NCBI GenBank assembly: GCA_009760855.2
Contig: WPIO01000112.1
Span: forward strand, 62,001-126,000
Source: Cristatella mucedo
Taxonomy: Eukaryota; Bryozoa; Phylactolaemata; Cristatellidae
Length of the DNA: 64,000 nt
Reading direction: 5' to 3'
The notes below the pieces were generated by a model. The model made no database searches and was not told the DNA's origin. It saw only the letters and a list, made by a program, of their open reading frames with translations. The translations under genes were made by a program, and so were the position numbers. Shown in pieces: positions 31,971 through 43,475 of this stretch (within the stretch, counting starts at the first letter, position 1; each line of letters opens with the position of its first letter).

Positions 31971-32266
31971 TCGTGCGAAAAGAGTGGCATTCCCTGAACT
32001 GGTATTTTTTAACGGCATCTTAAACATGTTAAGACCATACTTAAAAACAAAGGAGTGAGCACAGTTAATGGTAAAAAAATATTTAAAGAATAATATCTTC
32101 CATTGAATTACCAAACTTTAGTATGTTCTTATAAGAGACATTTTTAGAAAACTAGTGGCCCAACTTCAAAATCAATGAAAGAGCTAGGAAGCAGCAGCTG
32201 CTAAATTACCGTAGCGAGAATCTCCGACACCGATCTTGCTAGATGCTTAACTTATACAGTGACGTG

Positions 32267-32450
32267 AGCGGTGATGGCACACTAGGTAAGGTGGTTGTTT
32301 ACACGACCTTGGGACCGAGGTCTTGGGTTCGAATCCTGAGGTTGGGCAATCCTTTGTTGCCACTGCAAGCGGTGGTGATAGCCGTGAAGGCTCTTTTACT
32401 GCTATACAAAAGAGGCTGTAAAATCATCCAGTATTTATTTATTATTTATT
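32267..32450 (+). mobile_element. SINE1 copy
   Basis: The complete order is present: gtgatggcacactaggtaag, gaggtcttgggttcgaatcc, gtggtgatagccgtgaaggc and tail ctatacaaaagaggctgtaa, ending in an A/T-rich tttatttattatttatt run. Confidence 0.87.
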
Positions 32451-32629
32451 TGTATAGAACTCTACCTAAGGTAAGCAACACTTAGGCTATTTAAGTCATT
32501 CAGATCTTTGGAATAATATTACAATATCACACACACACAATCCTTGTAGAATATAACCGGAAAGTTGTATCTGCCACAAGCAGCTTGAACAGTCAGCTAC
32601 ATTGTCGCACTTACATAAATGATAATGAC

Positions 32630-32803
32630 AACAATAGCCGATTTAACAGCCTCTTTTGTATAGCGACAGAAGAGTATTTACGGCTATCACCACCACCTGC
32701 AGCCAGCTGCGATAAGCAATCACCCACAGCTGGATTCGAACCCACAATTTCGGGGCCTAGGTCGTGAAAATCAAACGCCTTACTTAGTGTGCCATCACGG
32801 GTT
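32630..32803 (-). mobile_element. SINE1 copy
   Basis: Minus strand, from tagccgatttaacagcctct to tgtgccatcacggg. B box ggattcgaacccac (as written on plus). It is inverted relative to the copy 180 bp to the left, giving a potential long hairpin. Confidence 0.87.
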
Positions 32804-32804
32804 G

Positions 32805-32935
32805 TAGGGCATTTCCCCCCTCCGGGCGTTTCCCCCTTTCCCCCGGGACATCACCCCGGACATTTCCCCTGGTGGACCATAGGAAATTTCCCCCAACCCG
32901 GATATTCCCCCCCCCGGGGGATTTCCGCTATGTTG
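32805..32935. repeat. GC-rich minisatellite, (GG-N-ATTTCCCCC)-like
   Basis: About eight irregular 14-20-bp units with the core ggcatttcccccctccgg, gacatttcccctgg, ggaaatttcccccaacccgg and gggggatttcc. It sits directly against the SINE1 5' end. Confidence 0.8.
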
Positions 32936-32957
32936 ATGAATTTATAACTAAGAATAC

Positions 32958-32958
<1 letters not shown>

Positions 32959-32990
<32 letters not shown>
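32959..32990. repeat. (AT)n microsatellite
   Basis: An uninterrupted dinucleotide run. Confidence 0.95.
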
Positions 32991-32993
<3 letters not shown>

Positions 32994-33182
32994 GATTAAA
33001 TGAAGTTCACACTCTATTGAAACAAATCAACTCAGTATAAGCGGCGACTCGATAGCCCGACCGACGGAGGCTGTACGGCCAGCATGACATCGTCGGCAGC
33101 AGAGTCGGTGGCGGCGGCCGTGTCGAGATGCCCGGTGCAGCAACGAGTGCTGCTTCTTAAACCCTAATTAAAATGGTTCTGA

Positions 33183-33250
33183 CTGCTTAGCAACAATTGT
33201 TTCAAGAATCTTTGACAAGAATGGAAGAAGGAAAACTGGGCGATAGTTAT
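33183..33250 (-). mobile_element. LINE-B RT scrap
   Basis: Minus-strand translation gives NYRPVFLLPFLSKILETIVA, the RT finger block of LINE-B. Only about 65 bp match. Confidence 0.65.
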
Positions 33251-33781
33251 GCGTTCGGGGACGGATTATGCAAATGGTGCAGAGCCGATCCAGTGCCCCT
33301 GATCCAACGCTCGGACACATGTTCCCTGCCCTCTTCGGTACGCCGCCATTCGCACTATCTACGCATGCTTACTGAGAGCTGGGATAGCTACTGACCGAGT
33401 TCTGGCTGAGCAAAAAAGCGAAGCTGCCGGTACCTGCCAAAGGGCGATGCTGGCGTCGTACGTGTAAGTGAATTCTGGCATCATGCACGGCCACAGCCGC
33501 AGGCCACAGATCAGCGATCTTACTCACCAAGGAAGTATCACCGATGTTGAATCAATGCAAGCCGATCGGCTGTCCGACACCAGTCAGCCAACCAAGTGGA
33601 CACCGGGCTAGAGCATCCAAAGTACAAGTGACCGCCCTAGACAGGAAATCATCAATTAGCTGGGGAATGCCCCTTCAGGGAATGCCCCTTCCTCGTCAGC
33701 CCGAGAGGGTAACGATTGTTATTTGACCTTAGCGCGTAAGAAATTACCTGCCGCTTATCGCTTCGGGCTGCTGGGTCTCCC
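33251..33781. other. Unassigned; possible LINE-A 5' UTR at right end
   Basis: No motif is recognised. The right 50-100 bp may be the 5' UTR of the LINE-A copy that follows, but no second copy extends far enough upstream to confirm this. Confidence 0.35.
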
Positions 33782-36700
33782 ATGCGGGCGGCTGCCTTAG
33801 CTACGCCGGCCGCTAGTAACCTGCTTGTTAGTGATGATCGTCAGCAGCTGCTATCGCTTCGTCACCGTAGATCAAATGCATTCCTGGATATTAATGTTGT
33901 TGCTAAGATTCATGAACTATGCATTAGCAAAAGAAAAGCACCCGTAGCCGCCTCGGTGGCCGGAACCGCCAGCTCAGACGCCGCTCGTTGGGCGGGAACT
34001 GCGAGCTGAGTACCCACTCGTTTGGTATTCCTACCATTGTCTCGAACCGTTCAGCACGCTTCCCCACATGCGTCACAGTAAATCTCTCTAACTTAGTGGT
34101 CATCAGGCCTGTTGTAACTCCATCGGCCAGACTTAACGCTTACCTTTGGAATCCTTCCTCAATGTGCAATAAACCTCTGGTAATAGGCGACCTTATTTCT
34201 GAAAATGGTATCGACCTGCTCGCCCTAACTGAAACTTGGCTAAAATCGATAAACTGCCCGACAATTAAAGACACTATTCCATCTGGTTTCTCGTTCTTTC
34301 ACACCCCTAGATCAATCAAAACTGGAGGTGGAGTTGCTATTATCGTGAGCTCGCAATTAAGCTTCAAGCCATTTGCAGTACCCTCGAAGCAGTCTTTTTA
34401 ATCACTTGTCTTGGTCTCATCCGAAAACAAACTACCGATGGTGGCAGTAGTCTATCGCCCACCAGATACCAAATCCTCCTTTATCTCCGACATCTTCGAT
34501 CTCATTTCGATTCTGTGTGCAAGAAATCGATTCCTCCTCGTTATGGGTAATTTCAACGTTCACTTTGATAACTTATCTGCCGCTTTCAGCACCGAATTTC
34601 GTGTATTGACTGACTCAATGTCTTTTGTGGCTCATGTGCATGGCCCTACCCACATCAAGGGTCACAATCTCGACCAGATTTTCTCATACAACTGCACTTT
34701 GTCATCACCAATTATTACCAAATCCTGCTTATCTAACCCCATGCAGATCTCATTCAATCTACAGTGTGTGCCCACCTCCTCCTTTAATATAACCTGACAA
34801 TCGCGAAACCTCAAGACCCTCGACATCGATGCTGTCCGTGCGAGAATATCTGCTTCACTGCTGCTGCTCAGTCCTCCCTCCAATCTGTCATCATTGGTAG
34901 ATAGCTACAACACGACACTAGCTGACACGCTTGACGAGTTTGCAACTCTGACAAAGTCCACTGTGAGCCCCACCCTAGACGGCATATGGTTTACCACAGA
35001 TATTAAACTAGCCAGGTCAACTAAGCACAAGCTTGAAAAAGCAAGCAAAAGATCTAGACTAACTGTCTATCGACAGGCATATGGAAACTACTGTAGTTCG
35101 TACCAATCGATCCTAGCAGAGGCAAAGTCTAGCTTCCGTAAAAAAATCGTTGAATCACAGATGCACAATCCAAAAATGCTGATGTCGACAATAAACCATC
35201 TCCTCAACCGGTCCCAGATTAGTTCCTTACCTGATGATCCTGGTGATGATCTAGCCGATCGCTTCTCTCGATTCTTTGTGCAGAAGATAGACAAGGTCAG
35301 GGAATCCATCCCTGCGATGACAAAATCCCCATTAGAATGGTGTTCCCCGATTCCTGGCTGCACCTCAACGGCTACACTTAAGCACGTCACTAGAAATCTG
35401 GTCCTGAAGTTCGCATCTCAATCAATGAAGACAACAAGTCCTCTGGACCCTATTCCCACTGTCCTGCTCCTACGTTGCATTGATCTGCTACTGCCATGCA
35501 TAACTAACATCATTAATATGTCATTAGCCTCAGGTCATGTCACGGCACCTTTCAAAAAGGCTTTAGTAAGGCCACTTCTCAAGGGACACTAGACCAAGAG
35601 AACTTGAGCAACTACCGCCCAGTCTCCCTTCTACCATTCTTATCAAAGACACTGCAACAGGTCGTGGCAGACCAGCTGAACTCATATATCGAAACCTCAC
35701 ACCTTGCTAGTAAGTTCCAGTCTAGCTTGGGAGCTAATCACTCCACAGAGTCTGCATTGCTTAGGGTAAACAACGACCTAGTTAGGAATGCAGACATGGG
35801 TAGAGTGTCTCAGCTTGTTTTGCTCGATCTTTCGGCAGCTTTTGATACCATCGATCACAAAATTCTTCTAGAGCGCCTCTCATCTCGCCTGGGCATCACT
35901 GGCACTGCTATGCAGTGGTTCAGGTCCTATCTCAGTGGGAGACTCCAGAGTATTGACGTGAATGTACAAAGATCATCTGAGGTACCTCTGAAATATGAAG
36001 TACCTCAGGGCTCCGTGCTAGGTCCGGTTCTTTTCATGGTTTATACTCTCCCTCTTGCTGATGTGATTGCCAAGCACAATTTAGGCTTTCACTTCAATGC
36101 GGATGACACTCAGTTGCACCTTTGCTTTGATCCCTCCCAGCCTTCGAGCACCTCAAACTCTCTAAACTCACTTGCTGCATGCATTGATGACATCCGCACG
36201 TGGATGGCAGCAAATTTTCTGAATCTAAACGATGATAAAACTAACTTACTAGTTATGGGCAAACCCAGTGTGACTCGGAGATTGGAGAGGCTGATTCTCA
36301 AAATTGGCTCTGCCAGCATGTCTCTAGTTGAATCAGATCGGAATCTAGCTGCCATATTCCAAAGCGACCTCTCGTTAGACGATCATATCAGCTCCACAGT
36401 CAAATCTGCCTATTTTCAGCTTCATAACATTGCTAAAATTCAGGCTTGTTTAGATAAGGACACCAAGTCCAAGCTGGTCCATGAATTCGTGACATCCCGT
36501 CTCGACTTCTGCAACTCACTGCTTACTGGCCTACCAGCATGTGCGATCAGGCGATTGCAGCTGGTGCAAAACTCTGCAGCTAGGCTTGTCTGTCGTGAGC
36601 ATCGCAGTTGCCACATTACTCCACTTCTCACCGACCTGCACTGGCCACCAGTGAGGCAACGAATTGACTTCAAGGTTTAGTCGCTCACTTTTAGGTCCCT

Positions 36701-36950
36701 TCATTCTATTGCTCCAGCCTATCTTTCAGATATACTACCCTATCAGGCCAAGCATCTTACCACTCACTTTTCGGAATCCAACAGTCTAGAAATACCTCGT
36801 ACAAAGCTTAAATCCTTCGGAGACCGTGCATTTAGCTCGTATGCTCCCACAGCCTGGAACTCCCTCCCGACCTGCATCAGAACATCCCCTGACCTGACCA
36901 CATTTAAAAGAAACTTAAAAACACACCTATTTAGGAAAGCATTTAGTGGG
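33782..36950 (+). pseudogene. LINE-A EN-RT polyprotein gene, few lesions
   Basis: A single EN-RT frame can be followed with few breaks: a frame change near 34000, TAA at 34399, TGA at 34795, a deletion of about 4 bp near 35585 and TAG at 36678. The normal TGA at the end is TGG, so the frame reads on. Endonuclease blocks: LNAYLWNPSSMCNK, LLALTETWL (catalytic Glu), GGGVAIIV, VVYRPPDT, GNFNVH (normally GDFN, so Asp to Asn) and NLDQIF. RT blocks: NYRPVSLLPFLSKTLQ, LDLSAAFDTIDH, GSVLGPVLF and FHFNADDTQL (the Tyr of YADD is Asn). It would nick target DNA and copy its own RNA. The changed catalytic positions and stops make it inactive. Confidence 0.88.
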
Positions 36951-37175
36951 TCCCTGTGGTTCGTCCTTGATGTGCTTATGCGTGCTGACACTGTGCATGC
37001 TGCCACTAACCACATTTGCATGCTGACCCTGTGCATGTCACCCCTAACCATATTATTTATTTTGTTTGTTTTTCAAGCATGATTTTACTTACTATTCTAT
37101 TGCATATCACTTTGCAGCAAATGTAAAGCGCCTAGAAAGAGATTAAGTTCTCTGAGGGCGCTTTATCAAGTGCAA

Positions 37176-37203
<28 letters not shown>
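33782..37203 (+). mobile_element. LINE-A, near full-length copy
   Basis: The only copy with both endonuclease and RT domains plus a complete 3' end and (ATT)n (37170-37203). It is about 3.4 kb long. The head also occurs at 60715 (gcattcctggatattaatgt versus gcattcctagatgttactga), which supports a 5' boundary near 33700-33780. It is followed without a gap by another 5'-truncated LINE-A copy. Confidence 0.9.
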
Positions 37204-37207
<4 letters not shown>

Positions 37208-38758
37208 ATCGATCCTAGCAAAGGCCAAGTCTAGCTTATATAAAAACATTGTTAAATCACAGATGCACAACTCAAAAATGCTGATGTCGACGATCAACCA
37301 TCTGCTCGACTGCTCCAAGGTTAGCTCTTTACCTGATGATCCATGCGATGATCTAGCTGATCGCTTCTCTCGATTCTTTGTCCAGAATATTAGCAAAATT
37401 AGGGAGTCCATCCCTGCGATGACAGCATCCCCCTAGAATGGTGTCCCTAAATTCCATGCAGCACCTCTCAATGTCTATGTTCAAACAGGTCACTAGCGAC
37501 CTCGTCTTGAAGTTCATATCCCAGTCCAAGAAGAGAACAAGTCCTTTGGACCCTACTCCAACTGTCCTGCTCCTACGTTGTATTGATCTGCTGCTGCCAT
37601 GCATAACTAACTTCATAAATGTGTCATAATCCTCAGGTCAAGCCCCAGCACCTTTCACAAAGGCTTTAGTCATAAAGAAAACTTGAGCAACTTCCACCCA
37701 ATCTCCCTTCTACCGTTCCTATCAAAGACACTAGAACAAGTCGTGGCAGACCAGCTGAACTCATACATTGAAACTTCAAAAATTCCTAGTAAGTTTCAAT
37801 CGGGCTTTAGAGCTAATCACTCCACAGAGTAACCATTGCTTCGGGTATGCAACGACCTACTTAGGCATGCAGACTTAGGTAGAGTATCTCTGCTTGTTTT
37901 ACTCGATCTTTGGGCAGCCTTTGATACTATCGATCACCAAGTCCTTCTTGAGCTCTTCTCATCTCGCCTGGGCATCACTGGCACTGCCCTGCAATTTTTC
38001 ACGTCCTATCTCTGTGGGAGACTACAGAGTATTGATGAGAATGGACAAAAATCCTCCGAGATACCTCTGAAACACGGGGTACTTCAGGGATCTGTTATTG
38101 GTCCCATTCTTTAGGCGGTTTACACTCACCCTCTTAGCGATGTGATTGCCAAGCACAATCTAGCTTTTCACTTCTATGCTGGTAAAACTCAGTTGTACCT
38201 TCACTTCGATCCATCCCAGCCATCGAGCACCTCGAATTCTCTCCACTTCCTTACTGCATGTATTGATGACATCTGCACATTAATGGCTGCAAATTTTTTT
38301 AAACTAAACAGTGATGATGAAGCCGAATTGCTAGTTATGGGCAAACCAAGTGTAATTCAGAAATTGGAAAGGCTTACGGTCAATATTGGCTCTGTCGGCA
38401 TAGCTCCTGTTGAATGTGCACGAAATTTAGGTGTCTTGTTACAAAGGGATTTTTCATTAGACGACCGCATCAGCTCCACAATCAAGTCTGCCTACTTTCA
38501 GCTACATAACACTGCTATAATTCGGGCTTTTTTAGACAGGGAGACCATATCTAAGTTGGCCCATGCATTTGTCACATCCCGTCTTGACTTTTGTAAGTCA
38601 CTGCTTGCTGGCCAACCGGCCTGTGCACTCTGGCGCTTACAGCTGGTGCAAAACTCTGCAGCTAGGCTTGACTGCGGTGAGCCTCGCAGTTGCCACATCA
38701 CACCACTTCTGGCCGACCTTCATTGGCTCCCATTCAAGCAGCACATCGACTTCAAGGT

Positions 38759-38836
38759 TACTTACGGGCTGACGTGGGATTTTTCTCTGCTTCTACATGC
38801 GCTCCACGGTGCATGCCATGGCCCGGGTGGAGGGGG

Positions 38837-38919
<83 letters not shown>

Positions 38920-39103
38920 CCACTAACCACACTTGCATGCTGACACCTGTGCATGTCACCCCTAACCATGTTCATGTTGTTTATCAGGCATGCTATTGCT
39001 CACCGTTCAATCGCATTTCCTTTTGCAGCAAATGTAAAGCGCCTAGAAAGAGATTGAGTTCTCTGAGGGCACTTTATCAAGTGCATTATCATTATTATTA
39101 TTA
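38759..39103 (+). mobile_element. LINE-A tail insertion with (CT)n, nested
   Basis: 345 bp inserted between two copies of aaggtt (target duplication). It holds an 80-bp leader of unknown origin, a (CT)n run, and a complete LINE-A 3' UTR with hairpin and ATT tail. Either a severely truncated LINE-A that picked up other sequence, or an unnamed SINE-like unit using the LINE-A tail. Confidence 0.8.
38839..38916. repeat. (CT)n microsatellite
   Basis: A pure run of about 39 units within the nested insertion. The SLSLSL frame is an artefact. Confidence 0.97.
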
Positions 39104-39622
39104 AGGTTTTGTTGCTAACGTTTAGGTCCCTTCATTTTTTGGCTCCATCCTACGTATCAGATCTACTCTGCCATCAATCTAAGAATCGTACTACCTGCTT
39201 TTCGGAATCTAACTGTCTACCTATACCTCTTACAGACCTCAAATCTTTTGGAGACAGTGCATTTAGTTCGTTTCCTCCTAAAGCCTTGAACTGACTCCCA
39301 ACTTTCGTCACGATATCCCCAGACTTTACCACATTTAAAAAGACATTATAAACGCATCTATTTATCACAGAATTTAGTAGGTCCCTGTGATTCGTCCTTT
39401 ATGTGCTTATGCGTGCTGACACTTTGCATGCTGCCCCTCGCAACACATGCATGGTGATTCTGTGCATGTCACCCCTAACCATGTTTTTCTTGCTGTTTAT
39501 CGAGTAAGCTACCACTAACCATTCGATCGTGTTTCCTTTGCAGCAAATGTAGAGCACCTAGAGAGAGATTGATTTCTCGGAGGGTGCTTTATCAGGTGTA
39601 TTACAATTAATATTATTATTAT

Positions 39623-40190
39623 TAATCACACTGGGTTTTCCCATAACTAGTAAGTTGGTTTTATCATCATTTCATTTAAGAAAATTTGCTGCCATCCATG
39701 TGCAGATGTCATCTATACATGCAGCAAGGAGTTGAGAGGATTTGTCGTACTGGAGGGCTTCGAGGGATCAAAGCGAAGGTATAACTGATTGTCATCCACA
39801 TAAAATGAAAGCCTAGATTGTGCTTGGCAATCACATCGGCTATAGTAAGAGTATAAACTGTGAAAAGAACTGGACCAAGCACGGAGCCCTGAGGTACACC
39901 ATATTTCAAGGGTTTTTCGGACGATCTTTCTCCATTCACATCAACACTTTCGAGTTTCCACTGAGATTGGCCCTAAACCATTATAGAGCAGTGATGCCCA
40001 GGCGAGATGAGATGCGCTCAAGAAGGATTTGGTATTCTGTAGTATCAAAGGCTGCCGAAAGCTCGAGCAAAACAAGCAGATACTCATCCTATGACTGCAT
40101 TCCTAAGTAGGTCTACGCTCAGCCAAAGCATTTCTGACTCTGTGGAGTGATCAGCTCGTAAGCCAGACTGGAACTAACCCGGAAGGTTTG
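39623..40190 (-). pseudogene. LINE-A RT fragment, antisense
   Basis: Minus-strand RT pieces include KPLKYGVPQGSVLGPVLFTV (39895), IADVIAKHNLGFHF and a frameshifted YADD region (39800). It extends up to the FQSGLRADHSTES-like part near 40170. It has neither EN nor 3' end and starts exactly where the sense copy's ATT tail ends. Confidence 0.83.
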
Positions 40191-40445
40191 AAGTCCTACT
40201 GCAAGCTTGAGTCGAATTGGGTCCTCGGGGTGCACAATCAGCAACCTTCCACACCAGTCCGCCAGGAGACAGCTTGCAAGTGCGATAGGCAAGGGTTCTC
40301 GTTGAGACGGTCTGGGGGTTTAGGCTGACTGGTCCTCCCACCCGAGTACCTCTTTGTCTCCCTGGTGCCACACAAATACAAATTTGTTAAGCCCAAGCTG
40401 GGCTGCCGTACCATCAGCCAGCCAATAACGAGCATAAAATATATT
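40191..40445. other. Unassigned DNA
   Basis: About 250 bp, moderately GC-rich, with no family assigned. Two overlapping 65-codon minus frames lack motifs. Confidence 0.35.
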
Positions 40446-40576
40446 TTGGCCCAGTGGTTAAGGTGCTCGCCCCATCCAAGGTTCGGCCGAGGTCCTGGGC
40501 TCTAGCCCCTCACGATTTTTGTGGCGCCTGAATAGAGATTAAGTTCCCTTAGGGTGCTACACAAATGAATTATATT
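40446..40576 (+). mobile_element. SINE2 copy
   Basis: Head ttggcccagtggttaaggtg, B box gggctctagcccc, hairpin tail ggcgcctgaatagagattaa, then ttcccttagggtgct, with an A/T-rich end. Confidence 0.82.
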
Positions 40577-40675
40577 AATTATGATTATATTAAAAAATAA
40601 GCTTTATCAAGAAACTATTTAAGAATCTCAAGTGATTGAGATCTGCTTGCACCTTGCTGTTCCAATGCCGCCCAT

Positions 40676-40830
40676 GATTTGGCCAAGGGGTAAGTAAGCT
40701 GCTTTTAATGACCACAGTCAAGGGGCTTGCCTTGGACGACTGAAGTCGAAGGCTCGAGCCCTAAGGCATACGTGAAGCACCTGGATGGAGATTCAGCTCA
40801 ATTATAGGGCAATTAAAAAAAAAGTATATT
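40676..40830 (+). mobile_element. SINE2 copy, decayed
   Basis: tttggccaaggggtaagtaa, aaggctcgagccctaaggca, 'gtgaagcacctggatggaga' and an A-rich end. It has about 25 bp of extra sequence between the A and B boxes. Confidence 0.65.
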
Positions 40831-41104
40831 TATTTGCACCACTAATAGCATCGTTCGCCTACCAGTTATATACAGTAGGATCGTTCATTTTCACAGCAGA
40901 TCACATTAAGAACAGACGATCCTTGCTACTCCGAGTAACGGCTTAGTCACCTAAAGTGATATCTCAGTGTCAAAATTACTGTGCAGGTAAGCTTTAAATG
41001 TAGATTCGAAAGCAGGTCCACGGACGTATGTGAATGTCTCTTCTTAAGACAGTCGTCAATCAACATACCTTGTTTGCTTCTTAAGCAGCCTAAAAGCCTT
41101 TGTC

Positions 41105-41480
41105 TATAAATAAAACGAAGCTCAAATCCTTTCGAGACTATGCATTTAGTCCTGCACTCCCAAAGCCACGATAGGTCGTGAAATCCACTGACTTGACAAG
41201 ATTTAAAATGATGCTCAAAACGAGCCTGTTTATCACAGCAGTTAGTTGGTCCTTGTGATTCGTGCTTTGTTTGCTTATGGATGCTGACAGTGCGTGTGCT
41301 GCCATTAACTAGATTTAAACGTTGACCCTGTGCATGTCACCTTTAATCATGTTATGCTTGTTGACATTATGTATGTTATCACTAATCATTTGGTCATGCT
41401 TCCTTTACAGCATATGAAAAGTGCCTAGAAAGAGATTAAGTCCTTTGAGGGAGCTATACAAATGCATTTATTATAATAAA
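41105..41480 (+). mobile_element. LINE-A 3' end, divergent
   Basis: Starts in the last codons (cgaagctcaaatcctttcga) and includes a 3' UTR variant (catgttatgcttgttgacat, atttggtcatgcttccttta) and hairpin (gtgcctagaaagagattaag). This subfamily's 3' UTR is the best guide to the pre-insertion site of hAT copy 1. Confidence 0.8.
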
Positions 41481-41589
41481 TGGTAAGCTAGCCTTGCAGA
41501 CATTCGATCACTATTGTCAACCAGTTTAATCAAGCTAAATAATTTTAAACCGAGCTCCTCAGCACATGCCACCCCAAACTTGAGGCTGA

Positions 41590-42205
41590 ACAACGAGACT
41601 TATATCAACCAATTATTGATGCTGTAGTGCTGCAAATATTATTTGCTTTGTGTTTGGGGTTCTTTCTACTTCCAGGCTAAACTTAGAAAGCATAACTAAG
41701 AAGACTGCTTCTACTCCTAATAACCACATTTGATCGTAGTCCAAAATTAGTGATTTTCTAGTGCTGCTGCATGCTTGAAAAAACTTTACCGGCTCTCTGG
41801 TTGTGGCTGGAATACTAAAATTCTCATTTTGCTGAGCTACCAAAAACAATTAAGCCTCTTCCTCTGGTGTTAAATAATGCAGCAATTTTAGTCAGTGAGT
41901 CCCAGAGGTTCAGTCATGTGTCTTTTTACTGAATGATGTGCGATCGCTCCCTGTTGATCAACAAAGACATGACAACATTCTTTCTCTTACCCAAAAGCAA
42001 GGCCTCCCACCGTCGCTTCCTTTCTTCATGCCTACCTGAACTGCTGCTCCAGCTTGCACCACTGCATCACCAGGCTCTTTGTGCACTGAGGTTCATTGTG
42101 GACAATAAATTAACTGTTTTATTCCTATGATTGGAGACAGTTAGCGAAGGAAGCTCTGTTCTCCTCAGGTCCCAGACAGACGAGGAAATGGGCTCATCTG
42201 AAGGC
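41590..42205 (+). pseudogene. LINE-B 3' half, decayed
   Basis: Blocks: aagaagactgcttctactcc, gttgatcaacaaagacatga and ttgtggacaataaattaact (VDNKLT). The end is lost before the SINE2 copy. Confidence 0.7.
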
Positions 42206-42217
42206 GAGTAGCTTTAC

Positions 42218-42362
42218 TGCTGGTTTGGTCCAGCCGTTGAGGTGCTCGCCCCGACCAAGGTCTTGCTGAGGTCGTGGGCTCGAGCCCCGAGGCATATGTC
42301 AAGTGCCTGAATAGAGATTAAGTTCTCTTGGGGCGCTATACAAATAAATGAACTATATTTAT
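42218..42362 (+). mobile_element. SINE2 copy, near consensus
   Basis: ctggtttggtccagccgttg, 'gaccaaggtcttgctgaggt', gggctcgagccccgaggcat, hairpin gcctgaatagagattaagtt-ctcttggggcgc, then acaaataaatg. Confidence 0.88.
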
Positions 42363-42374
42363 TTACAATAGTAT

Positions 42375-42700
42375 ACCTATATGACGAACGACAGACGTTG
42401 ACGGAGTGATTCTAGATGAACCAATCCTGGTAGGTGATGTCTTCCGGTAGACATCAGGTTTTCGTATGGCTTTAAAGTTTTTCGTACTCTCGTTAAGCTT
42501 CAGCGAGTTTGCATCGGTCCAAAAGCGAATGCTGCAGACGCAGGCTTCCAGGGTATTAAGTGATTCGAATGGGGAGCGAGGCATAGATGGGTCAATGGAT
42601 TGATAGGCAGGATTTCCTCGGCGTAGAAATGAAAGCCAGGATTGTGCTTGGCGATGCCATCGACGAGAGAGAGAGAGTGTGTAGAGAGAGAAAAGGACCA
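42375..42700 (-). pseudogene. LINE RT fragment (LINE-A-like variant)
   Basis: Minus-strand order: the ADVIAKHNLGFHFYA region (42655-42615), a Pro/His-rich spacer, then LEACVCSIRFWTDANSLKLN (42550-42490). A GA-rich tract (42664-42690) lies where the YTLPLADV codons should be. It is similar to the fragment at 58778. Confidence 0.7.
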
Positions 42701-42771
42701 GGCCTACGATTCAATACTCCATACTTTAATGGCTGTGAATCTGCAGTCAGGCAATTGTCACAGAGATAATA

Positions 42772-43475
42772 ACATTAATAACAATAATGCCCTTGATAAA
42801 GTGCCCTCAGAGAACTCAATCTCTTTCTAGGCACTTTACAATTACTGCAAAGGGAATTGCAATTGAATGGTAAGTAATATCATGCTTGATAAACAAACAA
42901 CATGAATAACATGGTTAGGGGTGACATGCACAGGGTCAGCATGCAGGTGTGGTTAGTGGCAGCATGCACAGTGTCAGCACGCATAAGCACATCAAGGACA
43001 AATCACAGAGACCCATTAAATGCTGTCCTAAATAAGTGTGTTTGTAAGTTCTTTTTAAATGTGGTCAAGTCAGGGGATGTTCTGAGGCAAGTCGGGGGGG
43101 GAGTTCCAGGCTTTGGGAGCATACGAACTAAATGCACGGTCTCCAAAGGATTTAAGGTTTGTACGAGGTATTTGTAGACTGTTGGATTCCGAAAAGCGGG
43201 TTTTACTATGCCTGGCCTGATGGGGGAGTATATCTGAGAGATAGGCTGGAGCCAAAGAATGAAGTGAAAAGTGAGCGACAAAACCTTGAAGTCAATCCAT
43301 TGCTTGACTCGTAGCCAGTGCAGGTCGGCGAGAAGTGGTTTAATGTGGCAACTCCGACGCTCACGACAGACAAGCCTAGCTGCATAGTTTTGCACCAGGT
43401 GCAATCGCCTGATCGCACATGCCGGTAGGCCAGTGAGCAGTGAGTTGCAGAAGTCGAGACGGGATGTCACGATAG
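42772..43475 (-). pseudogene. LINE-A 3' portion with C-terminal frame
   Basis: A minus-strand 155-codon frame (43470-43003) covers TSRLDFCNSLLTGLPACAIR, VQNYAARLVCRERRSCHIKP and LLADLHWLRVKQWIDFKVLS, then shifts and rejoins the terminal RNLKTHLFRTAF block. The 3' UTR, hairpin and ATT-like tail run to 42772. 5'-truncated near 43475. Confidence 0.87.

Larger units (their letters stand above)
37204..39622 (+). pseudogene. LINE-A copy, 5'-truncated, with nested insertion
   Basis: Begins inside the EN-RT linker (accaatcgatcctagcaaag), directly at the (ATT)n of the previous copy. RT pieces: LLVLLDLWAAFDTIDHQVLL (S of DLSAAF is W), HGVLQGSVIGPI and FHFYAGKTQLYLHF (YADD changed to YAGK). The codons for DFKV are split at 38758 by a 345-bp insertion and continue at 39104 (aaggttttgttgctaacg). 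The 3' UTR, hairpin and ATT tail run to 39622. Stops and frameshifts are frequent. Confidence 0.88.

Noticed and set aside
32959..32990. CRISPR-like or other spaced array
   Set aside because: No direct repeats with unique spacers of even length occur in the window. The repeats found are simple, tandem or transposon-derived.
38690..38975. SLSLSL / ERERER frames
   Set aside because: They are products of the (CT)n run, not proteins. The same applies to 45401-45622, 57039-57341 and 58940-59147.
39623..40190. Twin-priming inversion of the LINE-A copy at 37204
   Set aside because: Twin priming puts the inverted part at the 5' side of the same copy. Here it lies after the 3' tail, so a separate insertion is more likely.
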